This document shows positions 1-7,032 of a stretch of 11,936 nt of DNA, one piece after another; position 1 is the stretch's first letter; each line of letters starts with the position of its first letter. The notes beneath the pieces are model-generated. The model was not told where the DNA came from. It saw nothing but the letters and a program-made list of their open reading frames with translations, and did not search any database. The position numbers and the translations under genes are program-made. Source of the DNA: Peptococcaceae bacterium BRH_c23 (lineage in GTDB: Bacteria > Bacillota_B > Desulfitobacteriia > Desulfitobacteriales > Desulfitobacteriaceae). Location: positions 1 to 11,936 of the forward strand of contig LADV01000082.1 of the NCBI GenBank assembly GCA_000961805.1, given 5' to 3'.

Positions 1-263
1 TAAAAGGCTCCATAATCTTTTATGGATGAATGCTGGATATCATCAATGGAAAACATCATGGTCGTTGTAGGTATCTCAATAGGAGTTCCTTTTTTAGCCA
101 TATCGGCTAGATACTCAGGCTTATAAATCGGATTTCCGGTTACGGGATCGATCTTACCAATAGGGATGCGTTTATTTCTTGGTTTGCCATCGGCATTCCG
201 AAAAGAAACCGACTCGTAAAGGTAAATCTTGTCACCGACCTTTTGTCTTATAATAGAACTCAT
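1..263 (-). CDS. IS1634-family (IS4-group) transposase, N-terminal part, runs off window
   Basis: An open frame begins at ATG 261-263 and is still open at base 1, giving about 87 residues. The start MSSIIRQKVGDKIYLYESVS, followed by KPRNKRIPIGKIDP and IYKPEY, is the pattern I know from the N-termini of IS1634-type DDE transposases in clostridia and Peptococcaceae. The catalytic DDE residues would lie beyond the window and cannot be checked. A strong Shine-Dalgarno (GGAGGA, about 8 nt before the ATG) lies at 272-277, at the edge of a long inverted repeat that could hide it. The gene is co-oriented with the dhaK it interrupts, so dhaK transcription would read into it. Whether the full transposase is intact is unknown. 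Confidence 0.8.
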   Translation of the reverse strand, partial: MSSIIRQKVGDKIYLYESVSFRNADGKPRNKRIPIGKIDPVTGNPIYKPEYLADMAKKGTPIEIPTTTMMFSIDDIQHSSIKDYGAF

Positions 264-273
264 AGGCACCTTC

Positions 274-317
274 CTCCTCACATGTAGGTATAAATAATTA
301 TACCTACATGTGAGGAG
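274..317. repeat. Near-perfect inverted repeat overlapping the transposase promoter and ribosome site
   Basis: Arms 274-293 and 298-317 are perfectly complementary over 20 bp, with a 4-bp centre. Read on the minus strand, the first arm contains the -10 element and the second arm contains most of the Shine-Dalgarno of the transposase gene. RNA arriving from outside would fold and cover the Shine-Dalgarno; RNA started at the internal promoter cannot. A third, shorter copy of the arm (TGTAGGTATAAT at 409-420) could compete for pairing with 298-309. The logic is the same as the protection against read-through known for IS10 and IS50; its operation here is inferred. Confidence 0.8.
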
Positions 318-325
318 ATAAACAA
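297..325 (-). promoter_or_regulatory. Candidate sigma-70-type promoter for the transposase
   Basis: On the minus strand a -35 TTGTTT (320-325) and a perfect -10 TATAAT (297-302) are separated by 17 bp. The predicted start is near 290, inside the loop or second arm of the inverted repeat at 274-317. A transcript made from here would therefore lack the first arm of the hairpin and expose the transposase ribosome-binding site. This is prediction from sequence only. Confidence 0.65.
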
Positions 326-438
326 TGAATTCTTTCAAAGAATTGCAATAAACAAGCTTAAAAATGCAATATTTATGAACTAAAGCACTACTTTAACTGA
401 AAAACTTGTGTAGGTATAATTTTTTCCGGGAACCAAGG

Positions 439-749
439 TTGATTACCAATAGAACACCTTTGCCCCCGTCTACAGCTTTTACAGCCTCAAGTATCTGATC
501 GGGAGTAGGAGAAGTAAACACCGCACCGGCTACTGCTCCGTCGAGCATACCGCGGCCGACAAAACCGCCGTGCGAAGGTTCATGGCCACTGCCGCCACCG
601 CTTACCAGAGCGACTTTAGGAGAAGGGCTGTTTGCCCGTGTCAAAACACTGAAGCCTTTTACCCGTTTTACATATTGCGGATGAGCCAGAACGACACCCT
701 CAAGCATTTCCTCTACAACTTGATCAGGATTGTTAATCACCTTTTTCAT
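439..749 (-). pseudogene. dhaK: Dihydroxyacetone kinase subunit DhaK, 5' fragment broken by IS insertion
   Basis: About 103 codons of DhaK remain, against roughly 330 in a complete protein. The start MKKVINNPDQVVEEMLEG, the binding motif GGGSGHEPSHGGFVGRGMLDGA and the segment AVFTSPTPDQILEAVKAVDG are typical of the DhaK N-terminal domain. The sequence then changes after VLLVI, where DhaK normally continues with a K-N-Y-T-G-D-like motif; the remaining 14 codons before the stop at 393 come from the IS. The covalent DHA-binding histidine further downstream is lost. ATG 747-749 is preferred as start because GGGGGAAG lies just upstream; an in-frame ATG at 792-794 would add 15 unlikely residues. 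Intact DhaK binds dihydroxyacetone and works with DhaL and a phosphoryl donor. The rest of the gene may lie beyond the IS, out of view. Confidence 0.88.
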
Positions 750-998
750 TACATTCTTCCCCCATTCCTTTAATCGATTCTGAATCTGTTTCAATCACGC
801 CTGCAGATCACAATCGCTGTTCCTAATATTTCTGTCATGTATTCCACTTATTTTTAGTTTTTGCCATTAGCTCTCTATGACCCTTAGAGTATGTTCGCCT
901 ATACAGCATCTTCTTTCTTTTTCGTCCACCTCTCTCCCATAAACTTTTTATCGTCGGTATACCTGCCTATTCCCTCCTTTCGACTTGACATACTCAAT
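750..998 (-). other. Long 5' leader between the sigma-54 promoter and dhaK
   Basis: If transcription starts near 988, the dhaK messenger has a leader of about 240 nt. I see no convincing gene in it. It holds only very short ORFs, one of which (791-838) reads MTEILGTAIVICRRD and faintly resembles the N-terminus of a GlpF-type channel. I see no clear terminator or known riboswitch. A Shine-Dalgarno-like AAAGGAGGG (about 970-978) near the 5' end is not followed by a usable reading frame. Confidence 0.4.
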
Positions 999-1014
999 AG
1001 CAAGAATCATGCCA
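999..1014 (-). promoter_or_regulatory. Sigma-54 (-24/-12) promoter upstream of dhaK
   Basis: The minus strand reads TGGCATGATTCTTGCT. This fits the sigma-54 consensus TGGCAC-N5-TTGCW with exact spacing between the GG (1012-1013) and GC (1000-1001) elements; the only departure is T for C in the -24 box. The predicted start of transcription is near 988. The gene immediately upstream encodes a sigma-54 activator on the same strand, which makes that protein the likely partner. The match is seen directly; its use in vivo is inferred. Confidence 0.82.
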
Positions 1015-1070
1015 AACCGAAAAAAGGTATGTTTTACTGGGTTGAGAGAGGGAGTCATATTTAGTTGCTT

Positions 1071-1114
1071 GGTAAAAAGTATCAGAATAGCTCTTGTGCC
1101 TGATACTTTTTACC
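1071..1114. repeat. Perfect 15-bp inverted repeat: terminator or activator-binding site
   Basis: Arms GGTAAAAAGTATCAG (1071-1085) and CTGATACTTTTTACC (1100-1114) are perfectly complementary, with a 14-bp gap. The repeat overlaps the last codons and stop of the sigma-54 regulator gene. Two readings are possible. As RNA, the core GUAUCAG/CUGAUAC stem followed by U5, with a facing A-tract, resembles a bidirectional intrinsic terminator. As DNA, its centre lies about 104 bp upstream of the predicted dhaK start, a typical place for the upstream activating sequence of a sigma-54 activator. Both could be true. Confidence 0.75.
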
Positions 1115-3169
1115 AATAATCATCTTTTTTTCCCAAGTAACCGATTTTTCGAGATTATACTTTCGTGCTTTAGCGGCAACAGTTTTATGTGTAAGCCCAA
1201 GAACCTTCGCTGCCTTGTTAAAACTACCGTACTTTTTCAGTGCCATATTTATAATCGTTTTCTCATACGCATCCCAGGGCAAAATCGTTTCATCAGCAGT
1301 AAACAGCGCGGAAAAATCAGTTCCGCCAATTAATTCTTCACGTAGATAGGTGGGCAGAGCATCTACTCCAATATATGGTTCCTCAGTTAACGTAATAACG
1401 CGCTCCATAATGTTTTCCAGTTCCCGGACATTACCTGGCCACCGATACCTCATGAGCACTTCCAAAGCATCCTGTCTTAGGCCTTTTACTTTCTTGCCTA
1501 ACTCGCTGCACATCTTGTTGAAAAAGTACTCAACCAATAAAGGGATATCTTCCTTACGTTCACGCAAAGGGGGTAAAATAATAGGAATGATATTTAACCG
1601 ATAGTACAAATCTTCGCGGAATCCCCCGTCTAAGACCATTTTCTCCAGATCCCGGTGAGTTGCAGCAATGATTTTCACGTCAACAGAAATCATCTCCTCG
1701 CCACCAACCCGCTGAAACTCCTTTTTCTGAAGAACTCTTAGAATTTTAGCCTGCATATTTTTTTCCATATCCCCAATTTCATCAAGGAAAATTGTTCCTT
1801 TGTCAGCCAGTTCAAAATTCCCCAGTTTTCTCCTGAGAGCGCCGGTGAAAGCTCCTTTCTCATGCCCGAAGAGTTCACTTTCCAGCAAAGATACAGGTAT
1901 AGCTGCGCAGTTTACACGGATGAAAGGTCCATTCACGCGCCTGCTCGCAAAATGGATCCCCTCAGCAACCAGTTCTTTGCCTGTCCCACTTTCGCCACGA
2001 ATTAAAACAGTGGCATGACCTTCTGCAGCCTTGGCGGCTACAGCCAGAGCGTCCAAAACCTTCCCGCTCCTACCAATAAATTTATCAAAAGCTTTGACAG
2101 GTTTTCTAGTCCTCCTCAGCTCTTGTTCTAGGTATTCTGCCCGGGCGGTGACTTCATTGAGTTTATCCATCACAGCCTGAACTTCGGAAATTTTTTTTAT
2201 TACCGAAACAACTCCAGCTAATTCACCGTCAACGATAATAGGATTTACGTTAGAAACGATTGTTTGTCCGTTTGGTTTACAGCAGATATTGCCCAATACA
2301 GGTTTACCCGTGACCAAGGCTTTGGACCTTGACCCTCTCGGCGCAAGCCGGGCTATATTTTGCCCTACCAGTTTTTCGATAGGTATTTGCGTAATCCTGA
2401 GATAAGCCGGATTAACATACGTAATATATCCTAGTTTATCAACAACGCAAATTCCGTCTTGTACAGACTCTAATATCAGATGTAACCTTTCCTTTAACTC
2501 TTTTACTTCGCGCAATTCATGCGTAATGTTTTCTAAAGAGGATATATCCTCAAAAATCGCAACTGCGCCTTTGGATTGTCCCTCGACAATGATAGGTGTA
2601 CGATTCGTTATGATAACTGAGTTACTAATTACCTGACGGCAACCCAATTCGGGTACCATGGTTTTATTCACTAATGGAAGCCTGGTGTCCGGAATGCTCT
2701 CATAAACATTCTTTCCGACAACGTCAGCAGCTGCAATACCTATTATTTTTTCCGCCGCCGGATTAAAAACAGTGATTATATCATTTTCATCAATCACTAG
2801 TAATCCGTTAGCCATGCTGTTAAATACATGTTCAGCCGTAAAAGAGTTATTCTGCAGCACATTATCCACTTTGTTGATGGTATCAACATCACTAATTAAA
2901 AAGTCGCTTTCCAGGAATTCTACCATCTCTGCTATAGCTGTTTCGGCCATTTCTCCGCTACTTGATACCCACAACTCGTCGCCCGCTTTTATTCTCAATG
3001 AAACAAGGGGTATCAGACTATTAGCTAACACCTTCTCTCGGTTCTGGTAGTGGAAATATAATGAAACCTTATATTTTTCTTGAAGCTCTTGAGATTTCTG
3101 AACAACCATCGCCGCGACCCTAGTGTGGAGTCCTTTATTATGCTTTATTACAGCTTTGCTATTAACCAT
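1082..3169 (-). CDS. Sigma-54-dependent activator with HPr-like, two PAS, AAA+ and Fis-type HTH domains
   Basis: This 695-residue protein is a bacterial enhancer-binding protein that would open sigma-54 promoter complexes. Residues 1-90 resemble the phosphocarrier HPr: [10 protein letters not shown] carries a histidine (H15) at the phosphorylation position, and [17 protein letters not shown] aligns with the regulatory-serine region (S51). Two PAS-like sensor domains follow (about 110-215 and 228-330). The AAA+ domain (about 362-590) has Walker A GESGTGKE (392-399), the sigma-54 contact loop GAFTGA (439-444), Walker B FLDEIGD (461-467) and the arginine-finger region FREDLYYRL. The C-terminal helix-turn-helix (about 636-673) includes [19 protein letters not shown]. 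The gene stands just upstream of dhaK, so control of DHA or glycerol use is the likely role, analogous to DhaR. The HPr domain suggests phosphorylation by a PTS enzyme I or by DhaM. The effector seen by the PAS domains is unknown. Confidence 0.93.
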   Translation of the reverse strand: MVNSKAVIKHNKGLHTRVAAMVVQKSQELQEKYKVSLYFHYQNREKVLANSLIPLVSLRIKAGDELWVSSSGEMAETAIAEMVEFLESDFLISDVDTINKVDNVLQNNSFTAEHVFNSMANGLLVIDENDIITVFNPAAEKIIGIAAADVVGKNVYESIPDTRLPLVNKTMVPELGCRQVISNSVIITNRTPIIVEGQSKGAVAIFEDISSLENITHELREVKELKERLHLILESVQDGICVVDKLGYITYVNPAYLRITQIPIEKLVGQNIARLAPRGSRSKALVTGKPVLGNICCKPNGQTIVSNVNPIIVDGELAGVVSVIKKISEVQAVMDKLNEVTARAEYLEQELRRTRKPVKAFDKFIGRSGKVLDALAVAAKAAEGHATVLIRGESGTGKELVAEGIHFASRRVNGPFIRVNCAAIPVSLLESELFGHEKGAFTGALRRKLGNFELADKGTIFLDEIGDMEKNMQAKILRVLQKKEFQRVGGEEMISVDVKIIAATHRDLEKMVLDGGFREDLYYRLNIIPIILPPLRERKEDIPLLVEYFFNKMCSELGKKVKGLRQDALEVLMRYRWPGNVRELENIMERVITLTEEPYIGVDALPTYLREELIGGTDFSALFTADETILPWDAYEKTIINMALKKYGSFNKAAKVLGLTHKTVAAKARKYNLEKSVTWEKKMIIGKKYQAQELF

Positions 3170-3207
3170 AGTTCAAACATCCTCTCACATGTTCAGTCTA
3201 TCAGCAC

Positions 3208-3236
3208 ATTATGGCTCATTTCCGGGAAGATGTCGA
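3208..3236 (-). promoter_or_regulatory. Candidate sigma-70-type promoter of the sigma-54 activator gene
   Basis: On the minus strand, -35 TCGACA (3231-3236) and -10 CATAAT (3208-3213) each match the consensus at five of six bases, with a 17-bp spacer. The predicted start near 3201 leaves a leader of about 30 nt and a modest Shine-Dalgarno (AGAGG) before ATG 3167-3169. An imperfect inverted repeat (CCTCTCACAT at 3181-3190 against ATGTCGAGAGG at 3230-3240) brackets the -10 and could be an operator. I see nothing else definite between 3170 and 3407. Confidence 0.5.
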
Positions 3237-3407
3237 GAGGATGCGGTTTTAGTCACTCCTTGGCTAAAATCATCATGCACACAACCGATATTTGAAGTTC
3301 ACCGGCGTTTTAGCGACTAGGACGGTTAGCCTTTTGCCTCGTTCCGTCCGTCCAATAACCTATTTTGGTCAGCTTATCTGTCTCTCAGTTTTTCGGGCCT
3401 AGGAGAT

Positions 3408-3671
3408 GTGCGCTATGTCGTCCCGGATGTAGTGATTGAAGAGATCGAAGGAGAATTTATTATCCTGGTTAATGACATCACCGTACCCCGATTGGGGATC
3501 AAACTTGCTTTGCGCGATATCATCTCTTCAGAAAATCCCAAAAGTCCTTATTCGGATCAGAAGCTGGCTGACCTTCTCAAGGCCAGAAATATGGAGATTT
3601 CTAGGCGTACTGTCGCCAAGTACCGCGATGAACTGGGAATTTCGGCGACGTCGGTTAGGAAACGATATTAG
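3408..3671 (+). pseudogene. rpoN: rpoN (sigma-54) remnant: C-terminal region with internal deletion
   Basis: The frame encodes two pieces of RpoN joined together. The first, RYVVPDVVIEEIEGEFIILVNDITVPRL, belongs to the core-binding region; the second, LRDIISSENPKSPYSDQKLADLL through to RKRY, is the extreme C-terminus. Roughly 150 residues that normally lie between them, including the central helix-turn-helix, are absent, as is the whole N-terminal activator-contact domain. The RpoN box, SRRTVAKYRDEL, is intact. The homologous frame is open upstream as far as 3330 but has only the GTG at 3408 as a possible start, with an AGGAG too close (2 nt) to serve well. I therefore call it a decayed duplicate; a working rpoN must be elsewhere if the -24/-12 promoter is used. 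Expression of an 87-residue mini-protein cannot be excluded. Confidence 0.85.
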
Positions 3672-3680
3672 GGAGGGACG

Positions 3681-3938
3681 GAGAAGTCGCGAAACACTCG
3701 GTCAGCCGTTACGGTCGTGGGCCAAACTAAGGCTAAAGCGCTTGATGATAGCGGGCGGGGTTCCCGACGTCCATGGATGGACTAGTGTCGCTGGAGCCAT
3801 GGATGGCGGGAGGGGACCATGCCTCGGTTGGCGGCTTCGCACGTCCCTGTGCTCAGCCCCGCTTTGGGTGGGAAGCGCTTGAGCCAAGTTTGGCGAGCCA
3901 CTCTCGTAAAGGCTTCGCTCCGTGTTTCGCGACTTCTC
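3681..3938. repeat. G+C-rich nested inverted-repeat element (possible MITE or structured RNA)
   Basis: The ends are a perfect 17-bp inverted repeat (3681-3697, GAGAAGTCGCGAAACAC, with 3922-3938). Inside it, 3721-3743 pairs with 3873-3894 over about 20 positions in three blocks (GCCAAACT, GGCT, AAGCGCTT), broken only by small internal loops. The element could fold into one long imperfect hairpin as RNA or single-stranded DNA. Its base composition is visibly richer in G+C than the flanks. I found no obvious flanking target duplication. ORFs crossing it on both strands look like by-products of the composition and resemble no family I know. Confidence 0.7.
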
Positions 3939-3991
3939 TCGGAAGTCGCTGGGGCTTGGAACGTAGCTGGGGTGACGACGACCATGGATGG
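3769..3991. repeat. Three CCATGGATGG palindromic units
   Basis: The decamer CCATGGATGG occurs at 3771-3780, 3797-3806 and 3982-3991. The first copy extends to a 14-bp unit with self-complementary arms (GTCCAT and ATGGAC around GG), the second to a 12-bp unit (GCCAT and ATGGC). The flanking bases differ between copies yet remain complementary in these two, which hints that the pairing rather than the exact sequence is kept. The third copy lies outside the larger inverted-repeat element. Confidence 0.6.
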
Positions 3992-4009
3992 CAAGGTGCC
4001 GTGATGGCG

Positions 4010-4261
4010 AGAAGGACCACTTATAGAATTGGGTGTCTTGAAAGTGAATCAAAGGGATTGAGCTCAGAAGGGCTATCCTTCCAAGTTTGGGTAAATAAAG
4101 AAGGAGAAATAGCTAAAATTAATTGTGTAAGGGTATTGAAATAGTGGAAAAGAAAGAATATACTGATATCAGAGACATGCATTAATCTTATTGACCCTGA
4201 GATAACTTTAAATAATTATATATTAAAGGCTAGAGTATTAGAGAAGCCGAAGTTATGCTAG
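4010..4261 (+). other. Unrecognised AT-rich ORF tail interrupted by an in-frame TAG
   Basis: Leaving the G+C-rich element, one plus-strand frame gives a protein-like stretch including SEGLSFQVWVNKEGEIAKIN and ends at TAG 4142-4144. The same frame then continues for 38 sense codons (including NLIDPEITLNNYILKARVLE) to a second TAG at 4259-4261, which lies inside the first arm of the terminator. Upstream the frame has no credible start of its own. It may be the remnant of a gene whose 5' part was replaced by the repeat element, or chance. I do not recognise the family and assign no function. Confidence 0.25.
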
Positions 4262-4301
4262 TAATTCGAAATGACGAATTACTAGCATACTTCGGCTTTT
4301 A
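4244..4301 (+). terminator. Strong rho-independent terminator upstream of the glp cluster
   Basis: Arm 4244-4268 (AAGCCGAAGTTATGCTAG and on) pairs with 4275-4298 over 24 bp, with one bulged T and a 6-nt loop. It ends in GGCTTTTATT on the plus strand, while no T-run follows on the minus strand. It would stop plus-strand transcription coming from the rpoN remnant or the ORF tail and insulate the glp genes. The length and near-perfection of the stem also make it a candidate mobile or structural palindrome. Confidence 0.8.
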
Positions 4302-4543
4302 TTGTCGCCAAATGAGTTTGAAAATTCTGATAATAATAACCGGTTAGACCATTTTTCGTTATGGATATTGGACTAGGGAATGCCGGACGTGAGAAGGGAG
4401 GTGAGGCCAATTATGTTGGAAGATTAAGCTCTGTAAAGAAAGGAGGCGCGGGGAGTTAATATTTAACATGAGAATTGGGACATAAATTGAACTTGAACAG
4501 TTGTAAATATGTGTAATAAATAAAATTTAGGAGGAGTCTTTAG
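4302..4543 (+). promoter_or_regulatory. Upstream region of glpF with a weak candidate promoter
   Basis: This 242-bp stretch should hold the promoter of the glp cluster, but no element stands out. The best candidate is TCGCCA (4305-4310), an 18-bp spacer, and GATAAT (4329-4334). It would give a leader of about 200 nt, room for GlpP or other leader-RNA control. Two strong Shine-Dalgarno-like tracts in it (GGGAGGTG near 4396 and AAAGGAGG near 4439) are followed only by 4- or 5-codon frames. The true glpF ribosome site is AGGAGGAG at 4529-4536. I see no clear terminator hairpin in the leader. Confidence 0.35.
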
Positions 4544-5263
4544 ATGACAGCGAAATTCTTAGCTGAAATGATAGGTACCATGATTATACTTTTATTTGGT
4601 ACTGGGGTAGTAGCAAACGTTGTATTAAGCAAGACTAAGGGGAATAACGGGGGCTTCTTTATGATTACTTTAGGCTGGGCAGTTGGAGTTCTCTTGGCAG
4701 TTTATGCCACGGGTCCAATAAGTGGAGCACACTTAAACCCAGCCGTAACGATTGGGTTAGCGTCAATTGGGCTGTTTGCTTGGGCAGAGGTTCCAACATA
4801 TATTGCGGGCCAGCTCTTGGGAGCATTCATTGGCGCAGTGCTAGTTTACTTTACCTATCTGAAGCAATGGGCGGAAACGTCGGATCCAGGATTAAAATTG
4901 GCTGTCTTTAGTACGGGACCAGAAGTTCGAAGTTATCCTGCTAACGTGTTGACTGAAATCATAGGTACATTTGTCTTGGTCTTTGTAGGACTTTCTATTG
5001 GAATTTCGAAAGCTGCAGTGACTAGTGGCCTCAATCCTCTTTTATGGGGTTTCTTGGTGTGGGGACTTGGTGTATCCTTCGGGGGACCTACGGGTTATGC
5101 AATCAATCCAGCACGTGATTTAGGACCTAGAATTGCCCACTTTTTGTTACCTATTCCGGGGAAAGGATCGTCAGATTGGGCATACTCTTGGGTGCCTGTC
5201 CTAGGTCCAATAATTGGCGGCGTTTTAGGAGCTTTCCTGTACAAGATTGTCTATATGGGATAG
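4544..5263 (+). CDS. glpF: Glycerol uptake facilitator GlpF (aquaglyceroporin)
   Basis: This 239-residue inner-membrane channel of the MIP family lets glycerol diffuse in. Both signature loops are present: SGAHLNPAVTIGLA (NPA at 65-67) and GYAINPARDLGPRI (NPA at 188-190). Arg191 of the selectivity filter and Asp192, the residue typical of glycerol rather than pure water channels, are both visible. Six hydrophobic spans can be followed, starting with FLAEMIGTMIILLFGTGVV. The length is normal. The start has AGGAGGAG seven bases upstream. glpK follows 44 bp later on the same strand, so uptake and phosphorylation are coupled and glycerol is trapped as G3P. Confidence 0.95.
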   Translation: MTAKFLAEMIGTMIILLFGTGVVANVVLSKTKGNNGGFFMITLGWAVGVLLAVYATGPISGAHLNPAVTIGLASIGLFAWAEVPTYIAGQLLGAFIGAVLVYFTYLKQWAETSDPGLKLAVFSTGPEVRSYPANVLTEIIGTFVLVFVGLSIGISKAAVTSGLNPLLWGFLVWGLGVSFGGPTGYAINPARDLGPRIAHFLLPIPGKGSSDWAYSWVPVLGPIIGGVLGAFLYKIVYMG

Positions 5264-5286
5264 TCAATGTTTGAACCTAAAAATAA

Positions 5287-6804
<1,518 letters not shown>

Positions 6805-6878
6805 GTAGGAAGTAAGCTTTCATCGAGAAGGGCCTTGGGTAACACGATAATACGTCAGAAAATTGGGTACCCTTATAA

Positions 6879-6906
6879 TTGCCAAGATCTTCAGGGGTGT
6901 TATAAT
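6879..6906 (+). promoter_or_regulatory. Candidate promoter for glpP-glpABC
   Basis: TTGCCA (6879-6884, five of six consensus bases) and a perfect TATAAT (6901-6906) are separated by 16 bp. TGT immediately before the -10 forms an extended -10 element. The predicted start is near 6913. If used, glpP and the dehydrogenase genes can be made independently of glpFK. Confidence 0.65.
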
Positions 6907-6912
6907 AATTCG

Positions 6913-7032
6913 CAGAAAGATCGATAAATTACATCTCAAGACCAATACCGTGAAATGCTAAAGTGATCATTTACTGATCGGTGTAATCAAAGGTAGGTCT
7001 TCGGTTACACTAGGGAATGAAGGGAAGGCAAG
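6913..7032 (+). promoter_or_regulatory. glpP leader with alternative pairing segments
   Basis: The leader of about 120 nt contains GTGTAATC (6981-6988) and GGTTACAC (7003-7010), which can pair as a small hairpin with one G-U pair. It also contains AAGACC and ACCG near 6938-6950, which could instead pair with the later GGTCTT and CGGT. The two folds share bases and exclude each other. No U-run follows, so a classical terminator is not evident. It might bind GlpP for autoregulation, but that is speculation. Confidence 0.3.

Larger units (their letters stand above)
1..439 (-). mobile_element. IS1634-like insertion sequence, upstream end only, inserted in dhaK
   Basis: This stretch holds the start of a transposase gene (reading leftward out of the window) and about 175 bp of non-coding IS end. 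The junction with dhaK is placed at about 438-441, because dhaK-like coding sequence is continuous up to the codons for VLLVI and then stops making sense. The motif TGTAGGTATAAT occurs near this end (409-420) and again, on the opposite strand, in the inverted repeat at 298-309. The other IS end and any target duplication lie outside the window, so the exact boundary is inferred. Family assignment rests on the transposase N-terminus. Confidence 0.75.

Noticed and set aside
750..794. 15-codon N-terminal extension of the dhaK fragment from ATG 792-794
   Set aside because: GGGGGAAG is placed for ATG 747-749, and MKKVINNPDQ is the usual DhaK start.
3247..3269. Small hairpin TTTTAG/CTAAAA upstream of the activator promoter
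   Set aside because: A six-pair AT-rich stem with no T-run on either strand is too weak to call a terminator.
3702..4052. Minus-strand ORF of 116 codons and several plus-strand ORFs over the G+C-rich element
   Set aside because: They overlap one another on both strands, lack ribosome sites and family motifs, and follow from few stop codons in G+C-rich repeat sequence.
4142..4144. Pyrrolysine decoding of the in-frame TAG
   Set aside because: No downstream insertion context, no recognisable methyltransferase, and no valid start; a decayed gene explains it better.
4385..4475. Leader peptides after strong Shine-Dalgarno-like tracts upstream of glpF
   Set aside because: The frames are only 4 to 5 codons long and the spacings are poor; purine-rich tracts are common here.
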